Positions 1-4,615 of a stretch of 5,978 bases of DNA are shown here, piece by piece; the stretch's first letter is position 1; the number at the start of each line of letters is the position of its first letter. Position numbers and translations under genes: made by a program. Origin of the DNA: Verrucomicrobiota bacterium (GTDB taxonomy: Bacteria > Verrucomicrobiota > Verrucomicrobiia > Limisphaerales > AV2); the NCBI GenBank assembly GCA_003219345.1, contig QHOP01000022.1:1-5978 (forward strand), read 5' to 3'. The notes under the pieces were generated by a model. That model did not search any database, had not been told where the DNA came from, and worked only from the letters and a program-made list of their open reading frames with translations.

Positions 1-446
1 CATTTCTCGGCGTTCATTTCACGCGCTTGATTCACGGCGGCATTGAGGCCGGGCCGAATGCCGTGCTGGCGCTCGCCCGCGAAGGCTATCGCAAGACCGA
101 CATCAACCTGCGCGATTTATGCGATGCTTTGAGTTTCTCCGGCTTGCGGCGATTTATGGCGCAGCACAAGCGCATGTGCTGGGAAGAGCTGTGCCGTTCA
201 TTCAGCAAACGACTTTTCTGCGAATCGCTTCAACGGCTGGTTCCGGAGATACGCGGGGAGGACCTGGAAACGGGCGGCGCCGGTGTGCGGGCGCAGGCCA
301 TGTCGCCCGACGGTCAATTGGTGCAGGACTTTTGCTTTGTTCGCCGCCGTCGCGCTTTGCATGTCCTTAACGCGCCGAGTCCCGCGGCCACGGCATCGCT
401 GGCCATTGGCGAGGAGATTGCGCGGCAAATCATGGCAGAAGTCTGA
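1..446 (+). CDS. lhgO: L-2-hydroxyglutarate oxidase (LhgO-type FAD enzyme), 3' end only
   Basis: The reading frame is open from the left edge (first whole codon at base 3) and ends at TGA 444-446, giving the last 147 residues of a protein usually about 400 long. The family oxidises L-2-hydroxyglutarate to 2-oxoglutarate with FAD, passing electrons to the respiratory chain at the membrane. Visible family landmarks are LGVHFTR and HGGIEAGPNAVLA at the left edge, GYRKTDINLRDL, RSFSK, LQRLVPEIR, GGAGVRAQA and the C-terminal HVLNAPSPAATASLAIGE, which belongs to the FAD-binding part of the DAO fold. An in-frame TTG at 27 is internal, because HFTR just before it is also conserved. The N-terminal Rossmann motif lies outside the window. 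The gene sits 50 nt upstream of a sugar-phosphate isomerase, so it may be co-transcribed with sugar genes. Whether its true substrate is 2-hydroxyglutarate or a related sugar-derived 2-hydroxy acid cannot be told from this fragment. Confidence 0.85.
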   Translation, partial: FLGVHFTRLIHGGIEAGPNAVLALAREGYRKTDINLRDLCDALSFSGLRRFMAQHKRMCWEELCRSFSKRLFCESLQRLVPEIRGEDLETGGAGVRAQAMSPDGQLVQDFCFVRRRRALHVLNAPSPAATASLAIGEEIARQIMAEV

Positions 447-496
447 AACGGGCAGGATTGGCAAAGCGCCGAAACCATGTTAATAGCGTCTTCCTC

Positions 497-1114
497 ATGA
501 CACACGCGCAGATATATCTGGAGCAGGTCCGGCAGATTGCCGCGGCACTTGACCATGAATTGATCGAAAAAATGGCGGAGGAACTTGCCCATTTGCGCGA
601 GAGAGGGGGACGACTGATTTTGTTGGGGGTTGGCGGCAGCGCGGCAAACTGCAGTCATGCGGTAAATGATTTTCGCAAACTGGCCGGCATCGAGGCTTAC
701 AGCCCGTGCGATAACGTTGCGGAACTGACCGCCCGCACGAACGACGAAGGTTGGCCAACGGTTTTTGAAGCCTGGCTGCGGACCAGCCGCGCTGGACCCA
801 AGGACGCCATCCTCGTGTTTTCGGTTGGCGGAGGCGACGCCGAGCGCAATGTCAGCCCGAACATCGTTCGAGCGCTTGAAGAAGGAAAAAAACGCGGTCT
901 GAAAATTCTGGGTATCGTGGGCCGTGACGGCGGTTATACCAAGAAAGTAGGTGACCTGGTTTTGATTGTGCCCACGATCGAATCCAGCACGATTACGCCC
1001 CACGCCGAATCCTTTCAAGCAGTGGTCTGGCATTGTCTGGTCTCGCACCCGCGCGTCATGCTTCAAGCCAACAAATGGGAGGGCCTGGAAAGGGCCAAAC
1101 GTTCGCTCGCATGA
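497..1114 (+). CDS. SIS-domain phosphosugar isomerase, GmhA-like (sedoheptulose 7-phosphate isomerase candidate)
   Basis: A 205-residue single SIS-domain protein, close to the length of E. coli GmhA (about 190), which converts sedoheptulose 7-phosphate to heptose 7-phosphate in the cytoplasm. An N-terminal helix (residues 1-36) is followed by the phosphate-binding loop LLGVGGSAANCSH (42-54), then NDEGWPTVFEAWL (82-94), FSVGGGDAERNVSPNI (108-123), GIVGRDGGYTKKVGD (139-153) and TPHAESFQAVVWH (167-179). The second loop differs from the STSGNSGN of typical GmhA, and by eye alignment the catalytic Glu of GmhA falls at Asp58 while the catalytic His matches His179. I chose ATG 497 because the domain begins directly after it. 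A TTG at 458 would add 13 residues of no obvious family resemblance. No clear Shine-Dalgarno sequence precedes either start. The stop overlaps the next start (ATGA 1111-1114), and that neighbour is a GmhB-like phosphatase, which supports a heptose role. Another ketose/aldose phosphate substrate is possible. Confidence 0.85.
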   Translation: MTHAQIYLEQVRQIAAALDHELIEKMAEELAHLRERGGRLILLGVGGSAANCSHAVNDFRKLAGIEAYSPCDNVAELTARTNDEGWPTVFEAWLRTSRAGPKDAILVFSVGGGDAERNVSPNIVRALEEGKKRGLKILGIVGRDGGYTKKVGDLVLIVPTIESSTITPHAESFQAVVWHCLVSHPRVMLQANKWEGLERAKRSLA

Positions 1115-1635
1115 AGCGTGCGGTGTTTCTCGACCGGGACGGCGTGCTGAATCGCTCGATGATCCGGAATGGCCGGCCCTGCGCGCCCACGTCGGCCAAA
1201 GAGTTTGAGTTGCTGACGGGCGTGCCTGAGGCGGTCGCGCGTTTGCGGAAAGCCGGTTTTCTTTTGATCGTGGTCACGAACCAGCCCGACATCGCGGCGG
1301 GAACGGTCAGCCGCGAAGTGCTGGAGCGAATTCATGAGAAGCTCCGCGCTTTGTTGCCAATCGACGACATTAAAGTGTGCTGCCATGCGGATAAGGACGA
1401 GTGCGCCTGCCGCAAGCCGAAGCCGGGCATGTTGCTGGAAGCGGCACGGGAATGGTCGATTGACCTGAACCGTTCGTTCATCGTCGGCGATCGTTGGCGC
1501 GATATTTCAGCGGGCAAGGCCGCCGGATGCAAAACCATTTTTGTGGATTACGGCTACGCCGAGCGGCTGACCGATCCGCCTGATTTTGTGGTGACATCCC
1601 TCCAGGAGGCTGCGAGCATTATCCTTCCGCAATAA
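1111..1635 (+). CDS. gmhB: D-glycero-D-manno-heptose 1,7-bisphosphate phosphatase-like HAD hydrolase
   Basis: A 174-residue HAD-superfamily (subfamily IIIA) phosphatase. GmhB removes the C7 phosphate of heptose 1,7-bisphosphate in the cytoplasm before nucleotide activation. All HAD motifs are visible: motif I DRDGVLN with nucleophile Asp8 and acid/base Asp10; motif II VVTNQPD with Thr56; motif III RKPKPG with Lys102; motif IV VGDRWRDI with Asp127 and Asp131. A GmhB-type zinc site is present as Cys90, His92, Cys98 and Cys100, with a shorter loop between the His and the last Cys pair than in E. coli GmhB. The frame is open upstream to 1033, but ATG 1111 is the right start: it places the DRDG motif at residues 8-11 as usual and overlaps the isomerase stop as ATGA, implying translational coupling. 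A histidinol-phosphatase role is less likely given the GmhA-like partner. It is slightly shorter than E. coli GmhB (191). Confidence 0.88.
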   Translation: MKRAVFLDRDGVLNRSMIRNGRPCAPTSAKEFELLTGVPEAVARLRKAGFLLIVVTNQPDIAAGTVSREVLERIHEKLRALLPIDDIKVCCHADKDECACRKPKPGMLLEAAREWSIDLNRSFIVGDRWRDISAGKAAGCKTIFVDYGYAERLTDPPDFVVTSLQEAASIILPQ

Positions 1636-1665
1636 TTGAGCTATATTGTGCAGCGTTGAACATCT

Positions 1666-2391
1666 ATGAAGCCGCTGAATGAGTTAAAGGTGAAAATTTT
1701 TGCGGATGGCGCCGACCTCAAGGTCATTTCCAACCTGAGCCGGAACCCGCTGATAAAGGGTTTTACGACCAATCCGACTCTGATGCGGAAGGCAGGCATA
1801 TCTGACTATCGCGCCTTTGCCCGCGAAGTCCTCAATGTCGTCGGCGGTCGGCCGATTTCGTTTGAGGTGTTTTCCGATGAGTTTGCGGAGATGGAAAAAC
1901 AAGCGCGGGAAATCGCGGCGTGGGGCAAAAACGTTTACGTCAAAATCCCGGTCACCAACACCCGTCGGGAGTTCGCTGGCAAACTGATTCAGCGGCTGGC
2001 TCAAGCCGGCGTGCAACTGAACATTACCGCCTTACTGACCAGCGCGCAGGTGAAAGAGGTGCTTCATTGTTTGTCGCCGGACACGCGCAGTTATATTTCA
2101 GTTTTCGCCGGTCGCATCGCGGATACCGGCCGCGATCCAGTGCCCCTCATGGCAGAGGCCGTCGAGCTTTTGAAAACCAATCCGCAAGCCGAACTGATCT
2201 GGGCCAGTCCCCGTGAACTGCTGAATATCTTCCACGCAGAGGCTGTTGGCTGTCAGGTGATCACCGTCACTCACGACATCCTGAATAAACTCTCCCTGGT
2301 TGGGAAAGATCTCGCGGAATACTCGCTGGACACGGTGAAAATGTTTTATCAGGACGCTTTGAGCGCCGGTTTCCGGATTGAAACGAAATAA
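1666..2391 (+). CDS. Transaldolase, short single-domain type
   Basis: A 241-residue class I aldolase of the transaldolase/fructose-6-phosphate aldolase family, nearer in length to the short forms (about 215-220) than to classical TalB (317). Transaldolase moves a dihydroxyacetone unit between sedoheptulose 7-phosphate and fructose 6-phosphate in the cytoplasm. Active-site landmarks: FADGAD with Asp14, GFTTNPTLM (32-40), FEVF with Glu67, VKIPVTNT with Schiff-base Lys93, LNITALLTSAQV (118-129), and SVFAGRIADTGRD (145-157) with Ser145, Phe147 and Arg150. Glu67 and Phe147 match TalB Glu96 and Phe178 rather than the Gln and Tyr of fructose-6-phosphate aldolase, which points to transaldolase activity. 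ATG 1666 is the first good start and gives the expected N terminus; no Shine-Dalgarno sequence is evident. It lies 30 nt after the GmhB-like gene on the same strand, so it is probably in the same operon, with a link to heptose precursor metabolism. Confidence 0.88.
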   Translation: MKPLNELKVKIFADGADLKVISNLSRNPLIKGFTTNPTLMRKAGISDYRAFAREVLNVVGGRPISFEVFSDEFAEMEKQAREIAAWGKNVYVKIPVTNTRREFAGKLIQRLAQAGVQLNITALLTSAQVKEVLHCLSPDTRSYISVFAGRIADTGRDPVPLMAEAVELLKTNPQAELIWASPRELLNIFHAEAVGCQVITVTHDILNKLSLVGKDLAEYSLDTVKMFYQDALSAGFRIETK

Positions 2392-2420
2392 AAGCCGGCG
2401 GTTTTCCCGCACCCTCGGCT
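2390..2420 (-). terminator. Candidate rho-independent terminator in the convergent gap
   Basis: Read on the minus strand, the bases after the pseudopilin stop form a two-part stem: outer AGCCG/CGGCT (2416-2420 with 2393-2397) and inner GCGG/CCGC (2407-2410 with 2398-2401) around a GAAAA loop, with a five-base AGGGT bulge on one side. It is followed by TTTTATTT, which runs into the end of the transaldolase gene. The hairpin would also form in the + transcript, but there it lacks a following U-run. The asymmetric bulge weakens the call. Confidence 0.45.
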
Positions 2421-2426
2421 CTCGGC

Positions 2427-3236
2427 TCAATAAAAGGTGATTCCGCCTGCGGTCGCTTTTACCATGCCGTTGGTTCCGGTTCGAGCATACAACGCCGGGA
2501 GGTCGAACTGTTTCGCTGACTTCCAAATGACCCGCCCGTCACCGTAAAGCTGGTTCAGTCCGTCGAAGCCGGGAGGGCCAGGATCCTGAAGAATCCCTGA
2601 TTTCTTTCCATGATTGTAGGTCCAGCGCTTTCCGTAATCAAACCACACCAAGGCGTCGCTCATCAACAGCCGATCAGTGCGCAGTTGTTTGGCGGTCAAA
2701 TCATCCGGCTGGGTCGCTTGTCCCGGCCGCCAGAGATCAACCCGCCCGAAGTAGCTGTAGGAGAAATTGAAATAGCCCCAGAAATTGACAACGTCGTTCA
2801 GCTCCCGTTGCGTATCTTGACGTGTGCTTGGACACCACCAGATGCCGCCCACCTCCACGTCGCCCGGCGCAACACGAACCCCTGGCAGGTAAGGGGCCAG
2901 CGCTTCCACGCTGAGGAAGTCCGCTTCCGGTCTGCGCCGTATCATTACCACCGGGGGGAGGCGGGCCGGTCCACTTTGATCCACTTCGCACGTTTCCAAA
3001 GGCGTGCCGGCATGGTCGTCCGCGTAAAGCGTGTGAGCGATGCCGAACTGTCGCAGATTCGATATACATTTGGTGCGCTTGCCGCGTTCCTTGGCTTTCG
3101 TCAATGCAGGTAAAAGCAACGCGGCCAGAATGGCAATAACGGCGATCACCACCAACAACTCCACCAGTGTGAATCCTTTGCGGAAATCTGCGCACCGTTT
3201 TGCGCGGCTCCTTGCTCGATTTACCCCGACTCGCAT
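2427..3236 (-). CDS. Type II secretion pseudopilin-like protein with prepilin N-terminal cleavage/methylation domain
   Basis: A 269-residue protein with a textbook class III prepilin signal: a basic leader of 21 residues ending in RKG, cleavage expected between Gly21 and Phe22, and mature FTLVE with Glu at position +5. A hydrophobic helix (about 22-44) is followed by TKAKERGKRTKCISNLRQ, typical of GspG-like and DUF1559-like proteins abundant in Verrucomicrobiota and Planctomycetota. The C-terminal half has GIWWCPSTR (131-139), an aromatic-rich NFWGYFNFSYSYFG stretch and LNQLYGDGRVIWKS (227-240), the late DG-containing segment of this group. It is expected at the cytoplasmic membrane, projecting outward; its precise job is unknown. 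Start choice: ATG 3236 has AAGG five bases upstream and lies just downstream of a plausible promoter. GTG 3266 would add ten residues, but it lies within that promoter. The gene is opposite in strand to all its neighbours and has no evident link to sugar metabolism. Confidence 0.88.
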   Translation of the reverse strand: MRVGVNRARSRAKRCADFRKGFTLVELLVVIAVIAILAALLLPALTKAKERGKRTKCISNLRQFGIAHTLYADDHAGTPLETCEVDQSGPARLPPVVMIRRRPEADFLSVEALAPYLPGVRVAPGDVEVGGIWWCPSTRQDTQRELNDVVNFWGYFNFSYSYFGRVDLWRPGQATQPDDLTAKQLRTDRLLMSDALVWFDYGKRWTYNHGKKSGILQDPGPPGFDGLNQLYGDGRVIWKSAKQFDLPALYARTGTNGMVKATAGGITFY

Positions 3237-3241
3237 TTCGA

Positions 3242-3245
3242 CCTT
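3242..3245 (-). promoter_or_regulatory. Ribosome binding site deciding the pseudopilin start
   Basis: AAGG on the minus strand ends five bases before ATG 3236, a normal spacing. The alternative GTG 3266 also has AAGGG six bases upstream, so the RBS alone does not settle the start; the promoter position favours the ATG. Confidence 0.45.
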
Positions 3246-3281
3246 AAGTGTGTCAAAAATAGCCACTGCAAGCCCTTAAGT
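3242..3281. repeat. Pair of 8-bp direct repeats flanking the pseudopilin promoter
   Basis: CCTTAAGT (ACTTAAGG on the minus strand) occurs at 3242-3249 and again at 3274-3281, a 32-bp period close to three helical turns. Each copy contains the palindrome CTTAAG. One copy overlaps the -35 edge and the other overlaps the expected start of transcription and the RBS, a layout that would suit a repressor. It could also be chance or a small duplication. Confidence 0.35.
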
Positions 3282-3284
3282 CAA
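3256..3284 (-). promoter_or_regulatory. Sigma70-type promoter for the pseudopilin gene
   Basis: On the minus strand, TTGACT (3284-3279) is followed by a 17-base spacer and TATTTT (3261-3256): five of six and four of six matches to the -35 and -10 consensus at ideal spacing. Transcription would begin near 3249, leaving a very short leader with the AAGG site and then ATG 3236. If this promoter is the one used, GTG 3266 cannot be the start. Confidence 0.4.
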
Positions 3285-3382
3285 CCGGGTGCGGCTGTTG
3301 GCAATGTCTTGGTTTGCGTGTCGTGTCGGCGTTGTGTGCCGATTCATCGAGCCCTCATCCCTCTCCATTGGACCGGTGCAAT

Positions 3383-3406
3383 CTTTTGTTGCATATGCAA
3401 CAAAAG
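3383..3406. repeat. Perfect 24-bp palindrome, candidate operator
   Basis: The half site CTTTTGTTGCAT is followed immediately by its exact reverse complement with no spacer and no mismatch; symmetry ends at the next base on each side. The centre is TTGCATATGCAA. It is not GC-rich and has no T-run beyond the stem, so it is a poor terminator. Its place in a divergent intergenic region, about 207 bases before the epimerase operon and about 100 bases from the pseudopilin promoter, suits a binding site for a dimeric regulator. The regulator is not identified. Confidence 0.65.
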
Positions 3407-3483
3407 TTCGTCGTGGCCGGTTCAGGGTTCGGATGCGCGATTGTGAGGTCGTGGAAAGCTGCCCATGAAACGCCTGGCGGAGG

Positions 3484-3505
3484 GCGCGGACAGTCACGTC
3501 CGCGC
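3484..3505. repeat. GC-rich inverted repeat (REP-like hairpin)
   Basis: GCGCGGAC and its exact reverse complement GTCCGCGC flank a six-base loop AGTCAC. The stem would be very stable in RNA. No T-run follows on the + strand, so it is not a standard terminator. Short GC-rich palindromes of this type are often dispersed in intergenic DNA, and I suspect that here, but copy number cannot be seen from one window. Confidence 0.5.
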
Positions 3506-3613
3506 GAATCAAGTCCAAGGAACTTCCGAGCTCAGAGCGGCCCCGCAAGGAGGCGGACCGACGCTAATTTCACTGGACAGGCTGGTCGAAATTCCTACCC
3601 TCTCCCCTCTGTT

Positions 3614-4615
3614 GTGAAGAAAGTATTAGTCACCGGCGGCGCCGGATATAAGGGATGTGTGCTCGTGCCCAAGCTGCTGCAAGCGGGCTATGAGGTTGTC
3701 GTTTACGATTTGATGCTGTTTGGTTCGGGGGGCTTGCCGAAGCGTCCGAATCTTCAGGTTGTGGCCGGTGACATTCGCGACATCAAACTTTACGCCCGAA
3801 CTTTGAAAGGGGTGGCTTATGTCATTCACATGGCCTGCATCTCGAACGATCCCAGTTTTGATCTCGATCCTTCGCTGAGCCGGACAATCAATTACGAGTG
3901 TTTTGAGCCGCTGGTCGAAGCCAGCAAGGACGCCGGCGTGGAACGATTCGTTTATGTTTCCAGCAGCTCGGTGTACGGCGTCAGCGACGCGCCGGATGTC
4001 ACGGAGGAGCACCCGCTGGTGCCGTTGACGGACTACAACAAATACAAAGGTCTTTGCGAACCGGTCCTCTTCCGGCACCAGTCTCCCGATTTTCCCGCGG
4101 TCAGCATTCGACCCGCGACGGTATGCGGCTATTCTCCACGGATGCGCTTCGACTTGACGGTCAGCATTCTTACGAATCACGCCGTGAATCGGGGCGTTAT
4201 CACCGTCTTCGGCGGCGAGCAAAAGCGGCCTAATATCCACATCGACGACGTTTGTGAACTGTACGTCCAGCTGCTCACCGCGCCGAAAGAATTGGTGGCC
4301 GGCGAAATTTTTAACGCGGCGTATCAGAACCAAACCGTCTCTGAACTCGCGAACATTGTTCGGGAAGTTGTCGAAGAAGAAATGCCGGAGAAAAAACCGA
4401 TCCGTATCGAGACCACTTCGTCCAATGACCCGCGGTCGTATCATGTCTCCTCCAAAAAGATCGCCATCAGACTGGGCTGGCATCCCAGGAGGAATATTCA
4501 GGACGCGGTCCGGGATTTGTGCCAGGCGTTCAAGTCCGGCAAGTTTGCCGGCAACACCCTCACCGATGACCAGTTTGTCAATGTGCGGATGGTAAAAAAG
4601 CTTGGCCTCAAATGA
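3614..4615 (+). CDS. NAD-dependent epimerase/dehydratase (extended SDR), first of a tandem pair
   Basis: A 333-residue extended short-chain dehydrogenase/reductase acting on nucleotide sugars in the cytoplasm. The Rossmann motif VTGGAGYKG (6-14) has Tyr-Lys where FI or YI is usual, followed by Asp32 for the adenosine ribose and GDIRD (52-56). The active site has VSSSSVYG (115-122) and Tyr141-x3-Lys145 in TDYNKYK. Substrate-side landmarks are IRPATVCGYSPRMR (165-178), ILTNHAVNRG, VFGGEQKRPNIHIDD (198-212) and a conserved-looking tail SNDPRSYHVSSKKI. I recognise the overall pattern as a widespread but mostly uncharacterised epimerase/dehydratase group. GTG 3614 is the start because it puts the Rossmann strand at residue 3; the open frame upstream to 3314 has no family resemblance. 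There is no Shine-Dalgarno sequence before the GTG. The stop overlaps the next epimerase start as ATGA. Its exact reaction (4-epimerase, other epimerase or 4,6-dehydratase) is not resolved. Confidence 0.85.
   Translation: MKKVLVTGGAGYKGCVLVPKLLQAGYEVVVYDLMLFGSGGLPKRPNLQVVAGDIRDIKLYARTLKGVAYVIHMACISNDPSFDLDPSLSRTINYECFEPLVEASKDAGVERFVYVSSSSVYGVSDAPDVTEEHPLVPLTDYNKYKGLCEPVLFRHQSPDFPAVSIRPATVCGYSPRMRFDLTVSILTNHAVNRGVITVFGGEQKRPNIHIDDVCELYVQLLTAPKELVAGEIFNAAYQNQTVSELANIVREVVEEEMPEKKPIRIETTSSNDPRSYHVSSKKIAIRLGWHPRRNIQDAVRDLCQAFKSGKFAGNTLTDDQFVNVRMVKKLGLK

Larger units (their letters stand above)
3285..3613. other. Intergenic region between divergent genes, no gene seen
   Basis: About 330 bases between the pseudopilin promoter and the first epimerase start. 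One forward frame is open throughout, running into the epimerase, but its translation is low-complexity and basic and resembles no family, so I do not call it coding. The region holds a perfect 24-bp palindrome (3383-3406) and a GC-rich hairpin (3484-3505), described separately. An AAGGAGG at 3547-3553 has no start codon after it at useful distance. I could not find a convincing promoter for the downstream operon. Confidence 0.7.

Noticed and set aside
314..1066. 250-codon minus-strand open frame
   Set aside because: It is antisense to the LhgO end and the SIS isomerase, both with strong family motifs, and its own product matches nothing I recognise.
1619..1647. Possible promoter TTATCC-17-TATATT before the transaldolase
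   Set aside because: The -10 is good, but the -35 matches only three of six positions and lies inside the GmhB-like gene; simple operon read-through explains the layout.
2414..2427. Tandem CTCGGCT repeat in the convergent gap
   Set aside because: Two copies of a 7-mer are too little to call an element; one copy is used by the candidate terminator stem.
2610..3113. 167-codon + strand open frame
   Set aside because: It is antisense to the pseudopilin gene, whose signal peptide and C-terminal motifs are clear.
3547..3553. Perfect AAGGAGG Shine-Dalgarno sequence
   Set aside because: No ATG, GTG or TTG follows within useful distance, and GTG 3614 is about 60 bases away, so it is probably chance.
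3314..3613. Open + frame that would extend the first epimerase by 100 residues
   Set aside because: The translation is Arg/Ser/Pro-rich with no family likeness, and the Rossmann motif starts exactly at GTG 3614. The stretch also contains a palindrome and a hairpin typical of non-coding DNA.
3626..4483. 285-codon minus-strand open frame
   Set aside because: It lies wholly antisense to a clearly real SDR gene and its translation shows no recognisable domain; it is a shadow of the coding bias.
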